Origin: Ochotona curzoniae
Taxonomy: Eukaryota; Chordata; Mammalia; Lagomorpha; Ochotonidae
Direction of reading: 5' to 3'
DNA: 64,000 nucleotides
Assembly: GCF_017591425.1 (NCBI RefSeq)
Contig: NW_024467105.1
Coordinates: 1 to 64,000, forward strand
In this document: one piece after another, positions 50,913 to 63,599 of the stretch
Numbering within the stretch: the stretch's first letter is position 1
Layout: each line of letters begins with the position of its first letter
Notes under the pieces: model-generated
Told to the model about the DNA's origin: nothing
Seen by the model: only the letters and a program-made list of their open reading frames with translations
Database searches by the model: none
Translations under genes and position numbers: made by a program

Positions 50913-53364
50913 GGTGCCATAACCTTGGTTTTCAAAGGTAGCTGAACACTGCATTGGCGCTGATGTTCTCGTTGGATGTAGAGTTTTCTGCCTTTCAAAG
51001 GAGCAGCTAGATCATTACTTTGTGCGGAATACTCAATAAGCTGCATTTCAGCGCATTGTGTTGTAGAGACACTGTGTGAGAAATGTGGGATTTCGTTCGA
51101 AGCGGGTTTTCCATTGTGAAGCATCTTCACATTCTGAGTTTCTTCCCTACAGATAACATGTACTTCGTGTTGTAAATTGTGCCACAACCTTGGATTTCAA
51201 GGTAGATGAAAACTGCATTGGCGCTGATGCTCTCGCTGAATCTGCAGTTGTCTGCATTTGAAAGGAGCAGCTAGATCATTCCTTTGTGCGGAATACTCAA
51301 TAAGATGCATTTCATCGCATTGTGTTTCTTCCCTATAGCTAACATGTACTTCTTGCTGTAAATGTTGCCACAACCTTGGTTTTCAAAGGTAGCTGAAAAC
51401 TACCTTGGCGTTGATGTTCTCGTTGGATATAGAGTTGTCTGCATTTCATAGGAGCAGCTAGATCATTACTTTGTGCGCAATACTCAATAAGCTGCATTTC
51501 AGCACATTTTGATTTAGAAACACTGTGTGAGAAATGTGGGATTTCGTTCGAAGCGGGTTTTCTATTGTGAAGCAGCTTCACCTTCTGATTTTCTTCTCTA
51601 TAGCTAACCTGTACTTAGTGTTGTAAATGGGGCCAGAACCATGGTTTTCAAAGGTAGCTGAAAACTGCATTGGCGCTGATGCTCTCGCTGAATCTGGAGT
51701 TGTCTGCATTTCAAAGGAGCAGCTAAATCATTACTTTGTGAGTAATACTCAATAAGCTGCATTTCAGCGCATTGTGTTTTACTTTCTTATAGCTAACCTG
51801 TACTTCGTGTTGTAAATGGTGCCAGAAACATGGTTTTCAAAAGTAGCTGAAAACTGCGTTGGCGTTGATATTCTCGTTGGATGTAGAGTTGTCTGCATTT
51901 CATAGGAGCAGCTAGATCATTACTTTGTGCGGAATACTCAATAAGCTGCATTTCAGCACATTTTGTGTTAGAGACACTGCGTGAGAAATGTGGGATTTCG
52001 TTCGAAGCGGGTTTTCCATTATGAAGCAGCTTCACCTTCTGAGTTTCTTCTCTATAGCTAACCTGTACTTAGTGTTGTAAATGGGGCCAGAACCATGGTT
52101 TTCAAAGGTAGCTGAAAACTGCAATGGCGCTGATGCTCTCGCTGCATGTGGAGTTGTCTGCATTTGAAAGGAGCAGCTAGATCATTACTTTGTGCGGAAT
52201 ACTCAATAAGCTGCATTTCAGCGCATTGTGTTGTAGAGACACTGTGTGAGAAATGTGGGATTTCGTTCGAAGCGGGTTTTCCATTGTGAAGCAGCTTCAC
52301 TTTCTGATTTTCTTCACTATAGCTAACATGTTCTTCGTGTTGTAAATGGTGACACAACATTGGTTTCAAAGGTAGACGAAAACTGCGATGATGTTGATGT
52401 TATAATTGGATGTGGAGTTGTCTGCATTTGAAAGGAGCAGCTAGATCATTACTTTGTGCGGAATGCTCAATAAGCTGCTTTTCAGCGCATCGTGTATCTT
52501 CCCTATAGCTAACATGTACTTCGTGTTATAAATGGTGCCAGAATCTAGCTTTTCAAAGGTAGCTGAAAACTGCATTGGCGCTGAAGCTCTTGTTGGATGT
52601 AGAGTTTTCTGCATTTCAAAGGAGCAGCTAAATCATTACTTTGTGCGGAATACTCATAAGTTGCATTTCAGCGCATTGTATATTTCTTCCCTATACCTAA
52701 CATGTGCTTAGTGCTGTGAATGGTGCCAGAACCTTAGTTTTCAAAAGTAGCTGAAAACTGCACTGGCGCTGATGTTCTAGCTGAATGTAGAGTTTTCTGC
52801 ATTTGAAAGGAGCAGCTAGATCATTACTTTGTGCGGAATACTCAATAAGTTGCATTTCAGCGCATTGTGTTGTAGAGACACTGTGTGAGAAATGTGGGAT
52901 TTCGTTCGAAGCGGGTTTTCCATTGTGAAGCACCTTCACATTCTGAGTTTCTTCCCTATAGCTAACATGTACTTCGCGTTGTAAATGGTGCCACAACCTT
53001 GGTTTTCAAAGGTAGATGAAAACTGTGTTGGTGTTGATGTTCTCGTTGGATGTGGAGTTGTCTGCATTTGAAAGGAGCATCTAGATCGTTACTTTGTGCG
53101 GGATACTCAATGAGCTGCATTTCAGCGCATTGTGTTTTTCTTCCGTATAGCTATCATGTACTTCGTGTTGTAAATGGTGCCACAACCTTTGTTTTCAAAG
53201 GTAGATGAAAACTGCGATGATGTTGATGTTATAATTGGATGTGGAGTTGTCTGCATTTGAAAGGAGCAGCTAGATCATTACTTTGTGCGGAATACTCAAA
53301 ATGCTGCATTTCAGCGCATTGTGTTTTTCTTCCGTATAGCTAACATGTACTTCGTGTTATAAAT
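50913..53364 (+). repeat. Family B HOR copy 4 (2,452 bp, two short monomers deleted)
   Basis: 376 bp shorter than the standard. The 43,105-type monomer passes directly into the 43,480-type monomer within a hybrid at 51,629-51,817, so the deletion is in register and about two short monomers long. Boxes start at 51,091, 51,542, 51,996, 52,261 and 52,900; none is lost. Confidence 0.88.
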
Positions 53365-55739
53365 GGTGCCATAACCTTGGTTTTCAAAGGTAGCTGAACA
53401 CTGCATTGGCGCTGATGTTCTCGTTGGATGTAGAGTTTTCTGCCTTTCAAAGGAGCAGCTAGATCATTACTTTGTGCGGAATACTCAATAAGCTGCATTT
53501 CAGCGCATTGTGTTGTAGAGACACTGTGTGAGAAATGTGGGATTTCGTTCGAAGCGGGTTTTCCATTGTGAAGCATCTTCACATTCTGAGTTTCTTCCCT
53601 ACAGATAACATGTACTTCGTGTTGTAAATTGTGCCACAACCTTGGATTTCAAGGTAGATGAAAACTGCATTGGCGCTGATGCTCTCGCTGAATCTGCAGT
53701 TGTCTGCATTTGAAAGGAGCAGCTAGATCATTACTTTGTGCGGAATACTCAATAAGATGCATTTCATCGCATTGTGTTTCTTCCCTATAGCTAACATGTA
53801 CTTCTTGCTGTAAATGTTGCCACAACCTTGGTTTTCAAAGGTAGCTGAAAACTACCTTGGCGTTGATGTTCTCGTTGGATATAGAGTTGTCTGCATTTCA
53901 TAGGAGCAGCTAGATCATTACTTTGTGCGCAATACTCAATAAGCTGCATTTCAGCACATTTTGATTTAGAAACACTGTGTGAGAAATGTGGGATTTCGTT
54001 CGAAGCGGGTTTTCTATTGTGAAGCAGCTTCACCTTCTGATTTTCTTCTCTATAGCTAACCTGTACTTAGTGTTGTAAATGGGGGCAGAACCATGGTTTT
54101 CAAAGGTAGCTGAAAACTGCATTGGCACTGATGCTCTCGCTGAATCTGGAGTTGTCTGCATTTCAAAGGAGCAGCTAGATCATTACATTGTGCCTAATAC
54201 TCAATAAGCTGCTTTTCAGCGCATCGTGTATCTTCCCTATAGCTAACAAGTGCTTCTTGCATTAAATGTTGCCACAACCTTGGTTTTCAAAGGTAGCTGA
54301 AAACTGCGTTGGTGTTGATGTTCTCGTTGGATGTAGAGTTGTCTGCATTTCAAAGGAGCAGCTAGATCATTACTTTGTGCGGAATACTCAAAATGCTGCA
54401 TTTCAGCGCATTGTGTTTTTCTTCCCTATAGCTAACATGTACTTCGTGTTATTAATGGTGCCATAACCTTGGTTTTCAAAGGTAGCTGAAAACTGCATGG
54501 CGCTGATGCTCTCGCTGGATGTGGAGTTGTCTGCATTTGAAAGGAGCAGCTAGATCATTACTTTGTGCGGAATACTCAATAAGCTGCATTTCAGCGCATT
54601 GTGTTGTAGAGACACTGTGTGAGAAATGTGGGATTTCGTTCGAAGCGGGTTTTCCATTGTGAAGCAGCTTCACTTTCTGATTTTCTTCACTATAGCTAAC
54701 ATGTTCTTCGTGTTGTAAATGGTGACACAACATTGGTTTCAAAGGTAGACGAAAACTGCGATGATGTTGATGTTATAATTGGATGTGGAGTTGTCTGCAT
54801 TTGAAACGAGCAGCTAGATCATTACTTTGTGCGGAATGCTCAATAAGCTGCATTTCAGCGCATTGTGTTTTCTTCACTATAGCTAACATGTACTTCGTGT
54901 TATAAATGGTGCCAGAATCTAGCTTTTCAAAGGTAGCTGAAAACTGCATTGGCGCTGAAGCTCTTGTTGGATGTAGAGTTTTCTGCATTTCAAAGGAGCA
55001 GCTAAATCATTACTTTGTGCGGAATACTCATAAGTTGCATTTCAGCGCATTGTATATTTCTTCCCTATACCTAACATGTGCTTAGTGCTGTGAATGGTGC
55101 CAGAACCTTAGTTTTCAAAAGTAGCTGAAAACTGCACTGGCGCTGATGTTCTCGTCTGGATGTAGAGTTGTCTGCATTTGAAAGGAGCAGCTAGATCATT
55201 ACTTTGTGCGGAATACTCAATAAGTTGCATTTCAGCGCATTGTGTTGTAGAGACACTGTGTGAGAAATGTGGGATTTCGTTCGAAGCGGGTTTTCCATTG
55301 TGAAGCACCTTCACATTCTGAGTTTCTTCCCTATAGCTAACATGTACTTCGCGTTGTAAATGGTGCCACAACCTTGGTTTTCAAAGGTAGATGAAAACTG
55401 TGTTGGTGTTGATGTTCTCGTTGGATGTGGAGTTGTCTGCATTTGAAAGGAGCATCTAGATCGTTACTTTGTGCGGGATACTCAATGAGCTGCATTTCAG
55501 CGCATTGTGTTTTTCTTCCCTATAGCTATCATGTACTTCGTGTTGTAAATGGTGCCACAACCTTTGTTTTCAAAGGTAGATGAAAACTGCGATGATGTTG
55601 ATGTTATAATTGGATGTGGAGTTGTCTGCATTTGAAAGGAGCAGCTAGATCATTACTTTGTGCGGAATACTCAAAATGCTGCATTTCAGCGCATTGTGTT
55701 TTTCTTCCGTATAGCTAACATGTACTTCGTGTTATAAAT
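53365..55739 (+). repeat. Family B HOR copy 5 (2,375 bp, one long and one short monomer deleted)
   Basis: 453 bp short, matching loss of one 189-bp and one 265-bp monomer. The hybrid monomer is 54,457-54,720. Boxes start at 53,543, 53,994, 54,634 and 55,275, so this copy has four instead of five. Confidence 0.85.
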
Positions 55740-57989
55740 GGTGCCATAACCTTGGTTTTCAAAGGTAGCTGAACACTGCATTGGCGCTGATGTTCTCGTT
55801 GGATGTAGAGTTTTCTGCCTTTCAAAGGAGCAGCTAGATCATTACTTTGTGCGGAATACTCAATAAGCTGCATTTCAGCGCATTGTGTTGTAGAGACACT
55901 GTGTGAGAAATGTGGGATTTCGTTCGAAGCGGGTTTTCCATTGTGAAGCATCTTCACATTCTGAGTTTCTTCCCTACAGATAACATGTACTTCGTGTTGT
56001 AAATTGTGCCACAACCTTGGATTTCAAGGTAGATGAAAACTGCATTGGCGCTGATGCTCTCGCTGAATCTGCAGTTGTCTGCATTTGAAAGGAGCAGCTA
56101 GATCATTACTTTGTGCGGAATACTCAATAAGATGCATTTCATCGCATTGTGTTTCTTCCCTATAGCTAACATGTACTTCTTGCTGTAAATGTTGCCACAA
56201 CCTTGGTTTTCAAAGGTAGCTGAAAACTACCTTGGCGTTGATGTTCTCGTTGGATATAGAGTTGTCTGCATTTCATAGGAGCAGCTAGATCATTACTTTG
56301 TGCGCAATACTCAATAAGCTGCATTTCAGCACATTTTGATTTAGAAACACTGTGTGAGAAATGTGGGATTTCGTTCGAAGCGGGTTTTCTATTGTGAAGC
56401 AGCTTCACCTTCTGATTTTCTTCTCTATAGCTAACCTGTACTTAGTGTTGTAAATGAGGCCAGAACCATGGTTTTCAAAGGTAGCTGAAAACTGCATTGG
56501 CGCTGATGCTCTCGCTGAATGTGGAGTTGTCTGCATTTCAAAGGAGCAGCTAGATCATTACTTTGTGCGAACTCAATAAGCTGCATTCAGCACATTTTGT
56601 GTTAGAGACACTGGTGAGAAATGTGGATTTCGTTCGAAGCGGGTTTTCCATTTGAAGCAGCTTCACTTCTGATTTCTTCCTATAGCTAACATGTACTTCG
56701 TGTTGTAAATGGTGCCAGAACCTTGGTTTTCAAAGGTAGCTGAAAACTGCATTGGCGCTGATGCTCTCGCTGCATGTGGAGTTGTCTGCATTTCAAAGGA
56801 GCAGCTAGATCATTACTTTGTGCGGAATACTCAATAAGCTGCATTTCAGCGCATTGTGTTGTAGAGACACTGTGTGAGAAATGTGGGATTTCGTTCGAAG
56901 CGGGTTTTCCATTGTGAAGCAGCTTCACATTCTGAGTTTCTTCCCTATAGATAACATGTACTTCGTGTTGTAAATGGTGCCACAACCTTCGTTTCAAAGG
57001 TAGATGAAAACTGCATTGGCGTTGATGTTCTCGTTGGATGTGAGTTGTCTGCATTTGAAAGGAGCAGCTAGATCATTACTTTGTGCGGAATACTCAATAA
57101 GATGCATTTCAGCGCATTGTGTTTTCTTCCCTATAGCTAACATGTACTTCGTGTTGTAAATGGTGCCAGAACCTTGGTTTTCAAAAGTAGCTGAAAACTG
57201 CCTTGGCGTTGATGTTCTCGTTGGATGTAGAGTTTTCTGCATTTCAAAGGAGCAGCTAGATCATTACTTTGTGCGGAATACTCAATAAGCTGCATTTCAG
57301 CGACATTGTTGATTTCTTCCTATGAAACACTGTGCTTAGAAATGCTGGGAATGGTGCCAGAACCTGGTTTTCAAAGTAGCTGAAAACTGCACTGCGCTGA
57401 TGTTCTCTCTGATGTAGAGTTGTCTGCATTTGAAAGGAGCAGCTAGATCATTACTTTGTGCGAATACTCAATAAGCTGCATTTCAGCGCATTGTGTTGTA
57501 GAGACACTGTGTGAGAAATGTGGGATTTCGTTCGAAGCGGTTTCCATTGTGAAGCAGCTTCACATTCTGTGTTTCTTCCCTATAGCTAACATGTTCTTCG
57601 CGTTGTAAATGGTGCCACAACCTTGGTTTTCAAAGGTAGATGAAAACTGTGTTGGTGTTGATGTTCTCGTTGGATGTGGAGTTGTCTGCATTTGAAAGGA
57701 GCATCTAGATCGTTACTTTGTGCGGGATATCTCAATGAGCTGCATTTCAGCGCATTGTGTTTTTCTTCCGTATAGCTATCATGTACTTCGTGTTGTAAAT
57801 GGTGCCACAACCTTTGTTTTCAAAGGTAGATGAAAACTGCGATGATGTTGATGTTATAATTGGATGTGGAGTTGTCTGCATTTGAAAGGAGCAGCTAGAT
57901 CATTACTTTGTGCGGAATACTCAAAATGCTGCATTTCAGCGCATTGTGTTTTTCTTCCGTATAGCTAACATGTACTTCGTGTTATAAAT
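55740..57989 (+). repeat. Family B HOR copy 6 (2,250 bp, rearranged and indel-rich)
   Basis: Ten monomers with starts at 55,740 L, 56,004 S, 56,191 L, 56,456 L, 56,711 L, 56,976 S, 57,162 S, 57,353 L, 57,611 S and 57,801 S. The middle monomers do not follow the standard order. Boxes start at 55,918, 56,369, 56,628 and 56,889, plus a damaged one at 57,526 (GCGGTT, one G short). Between about 56,560 and 57,730 there are many single-base losses in runs. Confidence 0.8.
57526..57541 (+). other. Damaged CENP-B-like box
   Basis: TTTCGTTCGAAGCGGT: one G of the final GGG is missing. Because it lies in an indel-rich stretch it could be a consensus error. Confidence 0.6.
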
Positions 57990-59989
57990 GGTGCCATAAC
58001 CTTGGTTTTCAAAGGTAGCTGAACACTGCATTGGCGTTGATGTTCTCGTTGGATGTAGAGTTTTCTGCCTTTCAAAGGAGCAGCTAGATCATTACTTTGT
58101 GCGGAATACTCAATAAGCTGCATTTCAGCGCATTGTGTTGTAGAGACACTGTGTGAGAAATGTGGGATTTCGTTCGAAGCGGGCTTTCCATTGTGAAGCA
58201 GCTTCACATTCTGAGTTTCTTCCCTACAGATAACATGTACTTCGTGTTGTAAATGGTGCCACAACCTTGGATTTCAAGGTAGATGAAAACTGCATTGGCG
58301 CTGATGCTCTCGCTGAATCTGCAGTTGTCTGCATTTGAAAGGAGCAGCTAGATCATTACTTTGTGCGGAATACTCAATAAGATGCATTTCATCGCATTGT
58401 GTTTCTTCCCTATAGCTAACATGTACTTCTTGCTGTAAATGTTGCCACAACCTTGGTTTTCAAAAGTAGCTGAAAACTACCTTGGCGTTGATGTTCTCGT
58501 TGGATATAGAGTTGTCTGCATTTCATAGGAGCAGCTAGATCATTACTTTGTGCGCAATACTCAATAAGCTGCATTTCAGCACATTTTGATTTAGAAACAC
58601 TGTGTGAGAAATGTGGGATTTCGTTCGAAGCGGGTTTTCTATTGTGAAGCAGCTTCACCTTCTGATTTTCTTCTCTATAGCTAACCTGTACTTAGTGTTG
58701 TAAATGGGGCCAGAACCATGGTTTTCAAAGGTAGCTGAAAACTGCATTGGCGCTGATGCTCTCGCTGAATCTGCAGTTGTCTGCATTTGAAAGGAGCAGC
58801 TAAATCATTACTTTGTGAGTAATACTCAATAAGCTGCATTTCAGCGCATTGTGTTTTACTTTCTTATAGCTAACCTGTACTTCGTGTTGTAAATGGTGCC
58901 AGAAACATGGTTTTCAAAAGTAGCTGAAAACTGCGTTGGCGTTGATATTCTCGTTGGATGTAGAGTTGTCTGCATTTCATAGGAGCAGCTAGATCATTAC
59001 TTTGTGCGCAATACTCAATAAGCTGCATTTCAGCACATTTTGTGTTAGAGACACTGCGTGAGAAATGTGGGATTTCGTTCGAAGCGGGTTTTCCATTATG
59101 AAGCAGCTTCACATTCTGAGTTTCTTCTCTATAGCTAACCTGTACTTAGTGTTGTAAATGGGGCCAGAACCATGGTTTTCAAAGGTAGCTGAAAACTGCA
59201 ATGGCGCTGATGCTCGCGCTGCATGTGGAGTTGTCTGCATTTGAAAGGAGCAGCTATATCATTACTTTGTGCGGAATACTCAATAAGCTGCATTTCAGCA
59301 CATTTTGTTTTAGACACTGTGTGAGAAATGTGGGATTTCGTTCGAAGCGGGTTTTCCATTGTGAAGCAATGATTTTCTTCACTATAGCTAACATGTTCTT
59401 CGTGTTGTAAATGGTGACACAACATTGGTTTCAAAGGTAGACGAAAACTGTGTTGGTGTTGATGTTCTCGTTGGATGTGGAGTTGTCTGCATTTGAGAGG
59501 AGCAGCTAGATCATTACTTTGTGCGGAATGCTCAATAAACTGCATTTCAGCGCATTGTGTTTTTCTTCACTATAGCTAACATGTACTTCGTGTTATAAAT
59601 GGTGCCAGAATCTAGCTTTTCAAAGGTAGCTGAAAACTGCATTGGCGCTGAAGCTCTTGTTGGATGTAGAGTTTTCTGCATTTCAAAGGAGCAGCTAAAT
59701 CATTACTTTGTGCGGAATACTCATAAGTTGCATTTCAGCGCATTGTATATTTCTTCCCTATACCTAACATGTGCTTAGTGCTGTGAATGGTGCCAGACCT
59801 TAGTTTTCAAAAGTAGCTGAAAACTGCACTGGCGCTGATGTTCTAACTGAATGTAGAGTTTTCTGCATTTGAAAGGAGCAGCTAGATCATTACTTTGTGC
59901 GGAATACTCAATAAGTTGCATTTCAGCGCATTGTGTTTTAGAGACACTGTGTGAGAAATGTGGGATTTCGTTCGAAGCGGGTGTTACAT
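57990..59989 (+). repeat. Family B HOR copy 7 (shortened, then fading)
   Basis: Monomer starts: 57,990 L, 58,255 S, 58,441 L, 58,706 S (hybrid), 58,895 L, 59,160 L (253 bp, 12 bp missing after the box), 59,413 S, 59,601 S and 59,789 L. The 58,706-58,894 hybrid repeats the two-monomer deletion of copy 4 but carries different bases (GCAGTTG, TTTGAAAGG). Boxes start at 58,168 (last base C), 58,619, 59,073, 59,336 and 59,966. Confidence 0.82.
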
Positions 59990-60417
59990 TGTGAAGCAGC
60001 TTCACATTCTGAGTTTCTTCCCTACAGCTAATATGTACTTCGTGTTGTAAATGGTGACACAACCTTGGATTTCAAAGGTAGATGAAAACTGCCTCGGTGG
60101 TGATATTCTCGCTCAATGTAGAGTTGTCTGCATTTCAAAGGAGCAGCTAGATCATTACTTTGTGCGGGATACTCAATAAGATGCATTTCAGCGCATTGTG
60201 TTTCTTCCCTATAGCTAACATGTACTTCTTGCTGTAAATGTTGCCACAACCTTGGTTTTCAAAAGTAGCTAAAAACTACATTGGCGTGGTTGTTCTCGTT
60301 GGATGTAGAGTTGTCTGCATTTCATAGGAGCAGCTAGATCATTACTTTGTGCGGAATACTCAATAAGTTGCATTTCAGCGCATTGTGTTGTAGAGACTCT
60401 GTGTGAGAAATTTGGGA

Positions 60418-60434
60418 TTTCGTTCGAAGCAGGT
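60418..60434 (+). other. Broken CENP-B-like box (CGGG to CAGG)
   Basis: TTTCGTTCGAAGCAGGT. The change removes an essential core G at a CpG-type step. Confidence 0.7.
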
Positions 60435-61133
60435 TTTCCATTGTGAAGCATCTTCACATTCTGAGTTTCTTCCCTATAGCTAACATGTACTTCGTGTTGT
60501 AAATGATGCCACAACCTTGGATTTCAAAGGTAGCTGAAAACTGCGTTGGCGTTGATATTCTCGTTGGATGTAGAGTTGTCTGCATTTGAAAGGAGCAGCT
60601 AGATCATTACTTTGTGCGGAATACTCAATAAGCTGCATTTCAGCACATTTTGTTTTGAAACACTGTGTGAGAAATGTGGGATTTCGTTCGAAGCGGGTTT
60701 TCTATTGTGAAGCAGCTTCACATTCTGAGTTTCTTCTCTATAGTTAACATGTACTTCGTGTTTTAAATGGTGCCATAACCTTGGTTTTCAAAGGTAGCTG
60801 AAAACTGCATTGGCGCTGATGCTCTCGCTGCATGTGCAGTTGTCTGCATTTCAAAGGAGCAGCTAGATCATTACTTTGGGCGGAATACTCAATAAGATGC
60901 ATTTCAGCGCATTGTGTTTCTTCCCTATAGCTAACATGTACATCTTGCATTAAATGTTGCCACAACCTTGGTTTTCAAAGGTAGCTGAAAACTGCGTTGG
61001 TGTTGATGTTATAATTGGATGTAGAGGTGTCTGCATTTCAAAGGAGCAGCTAGATCATTACTTTGTGCAGAATACTCAATAAGCTGTATTTCAGCACATT
61101 GTGTTTTAGAGACACTATGTGAGAAATGTATGA

Positions 61134-61150
61134 TTTCATTCGAAGCGGGT
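61134..61150 (+). other. Broken CENP-B-like box (TTCG to TTCA)
   Basis: TTTCATTCGAAGCGGGT. Loss of the first core CpG, consistent with deamination of a methylated CpG. Confidence 0.7.
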
Positions 61151-61776
61151 TTTACATTGTGAAGCAGCTTCCCATTCTGAGTTTCTTCCCTATATCTAAC
61201 ATGTACTTCGTGTTGTAAATGGTTCCACAACCTTGGTTTTCAATAGTAGCTGAAAACTGCGATGATGTTGATGTTTTCATTGGATGTGGAGTTGTCTGCA
61301 TTTGAAAGGAGCAGCTAGATCATTACTTTGTGCGGAATACTCAAAATGCTGCATTTCAGCGCATTGTGTTTTTCTTCCCTATAGCTAACATGTACTTCGT
61401 GTTTTAAATGGTGCCAGAACCTTGGTTTTCAAAGGTAGCTGAAAACTGCATTGGTGTTGATGTTCTCGTTGGATGTAGAGTTGTCTGCATTTCAAATGAG
61501 CAGCTAAATCATTACTTTGTGAGTAATACTCAATAAGATGCATTTCAGCGCATTGTGTATTTCTTTCTTATAGGTAATCTGTACTTCGTGTTGTAAATGA
61601 TGCCACAACGTTGGATTTCAAAGGTAGCTGAAAACTGCATCGGTGGTGATATTCTCGTTGGATGTAGAGTTGTCTGCATTTCAAAGGAGCAGCTAGATCC
61701 TTACTTTGTTTGGAATACTCAATAAGCTGCATTTCAGCACATTTTGTGTTAGAGACACTGCGTGAGAAATGTGGGA

Positions 61777-61792
61777 TTTCGTTTAAGCGGGT
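61777..61792 (+). other. Broken CENP-B-like box (spacing shortened)
   Basis: TTTCGTTTAAGCGGGT. One base is lost between the two half-motifs and the TTCGAA palindrome is destroyed. Confidence 0.7.
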
Positions 61793-61862
61793 TTTCCATT
61801 ATGAAGCAGCTTCACATTCTGAGTTTCTTCTCTATAGCTAACCTGTACTTAGTGTTGTAAAT

Positions 61863-63599
61863 GGTGCCAGAACCATGGTTTTCAAAGGTAGCTGAAAACT
61901 GCATTGGCGCTGATGCTCTCGCTGCATGTGGAGTTGTCTGCATTTGAAAGGAGCAGCTAGATCATTACTTTGTGCGGAATACTCAATAAGCTGCATTTCA
62001 GCACATTTTGTTTTAGAGACACTGTGTGAGAAATGTGGGATTTCGTTCGAAGCGGGTTTTCCATTGTGAAGCAGCTTCACTTTCTGATTTTCTTCACTAT
62101 AGCTAACATGTTCTTCGTGTTGTAAATGGTGACACAACATTGGTTTCAAAGGTAGACGAAAACTGTGTTGGTGTTGATGTTCTGGTTGGATGTGGAGTTG
62201 TCTGCATTTCAAAGGAGCAGCTAGATCATTACTTTGTGCGGAATGCTCAATAAACTGCATTTCAGCGCATTGTGTTTTTCTTCCCTATACCTAACATGTG
62301 CTTAGTGCTGTAAAAGGTGCCAGAACCTTAGTTTTCAAAAGTAGCTGAAAACTGCGATGACGTTGATGTTATAATTGGATGTGGAGTTGTCTGCATTTGA
62401 AAGGAGCAGCTAGATCATTACTTTGTGCCGAATACTCAATAAGCTGCATTTCAGCACATTTTGTTTTAGAGACACTGTGTGAGAAATGTGGGATTTCGTT
62501 CGAAGCGGGTTTTCCATTGTGAAGCAGCTTCACTTTCTGATTTTCTTCACTATAGCTAACATGTTCTTCGTGTTGTAAATGGTGACACAACATTGGTTTC
62601 AAAGGTAGACGAAAACTGCGATGATGTTGATGTTATAATTGGATGTGGAGTTGTCTGCATTTGAAAGGAGCAGCTAGATCATTACTTTGTGCGGAATGCT
62701 CAATAAACTGCATTTCAGCGCATTGTGTTTTTCTTCACTATAGCTAACATGTACTTCGTGTTATAAATGGTGCCAGAATCTAGCTTTTCAAAGGTAGCTG
62801 AAAACTGCATTGGCGCTGAAGCTCTTGTTGGATGTAGAGTTTTCTGCATTTCAAAGGAGCAGCTAAATCATTACTTTGTGCGGAATACTCATAAGTTGCA
62901 TTTCAGCGCATTGTATATTTCTTCCCTATACCTAACATGTGCTTAGTGCTGTGAATGGTGCCAGAACCTTAGTTTTCAAAAGTAGCTGAAAACTGCACTG
63001 GCGCTGATGTTCTATCTGAATGTAGAGTTTTCTGCATTTGAAAGGAGCAGCTAGATCATTACTTTGTGCGGAATACTCAATAAGTTGCATTTCAGCGCAT
63101 TGTGTTGTAGAGACACTGTGTGAGAAATGTGGGATTTCGTTCGAAGCGGGTTTTCCATTGTGAAGCACCTTCACTTTCTGAGTTTCTTCCCTATAGCTAA
63201 CATGTACATCGCGTTGTAAATGGTGCCACAACCTTGGTTTTCAAAGGTAGATGAAAACTGTGTTGGTGTTGATGTTCTCGTTGGATGTGGAGTTGTCTGC
63301 ATTTGAAAGGAGCATCTAGATCGTTACTTTGTGCGGGATACTCAATGAGCTGCATTTCAGCGCATTGTGTTTTTCTTCCATATAGCTATCATGTACTTCG
63401 TGTTGTAAATGGTGCCACAACCTTTGTTTTCAAAGGTAGATGAAAACTGCGATGATGTTGATGTTATAATTGGATGTGGAGTTGTCTGCATTTGAAAGGA
63501 GCAGCTAGATCATTACTTTGTGCGGAATACTCAAAATGCTGCATTTCAGCGCATTGTGTTTTTCTTCCGTATAGCTAACATGTACTTCGTGTTATAAAT
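61863..63599 (+). repeat. Family B, HOR-like order resumes with a local duplication
   Basis: Monomer starts: 61,863 L, 62,127 S, 62,316 L, 62,581 S, 62,768 S, 62,957 L, 63,221 S and 63,410 S. The monomer at 61,863 matches HOR monomer 43,934, and 62,581-63,599 follows 44,198-45,215 closely. The pair 62,127/62,316 is an extra or hybrid pair. Boxes start at 62,041, 62,494 and 63,135, all intact. Confidence 0.8.

Larger units (their letters stand above)
59990..61862 (+). repeat. Family B diverged block outside the regular HOR
   Basis: Monomers start at 60,053 S, 60,239 L, 60,505 L, 60,769 S, 60,955 L, 61,221 S, 61,410 S and 61,599 L. Their order does not match the 13-mer, and they carry many private changes (for example GATGCC and GGTTCC starts, TTTTAAATGG, TGTATGATTTC). 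Three of four boxes are broken here: 60,418 (CAGG for CGGG), 61,134 (TTCA for TTCG) and 61,777 (GTTTAAGCGGG, one base short). The box at 60,682 is intact. Probably older monomers not reached by recent homogenisation. Confidence 0.8.
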
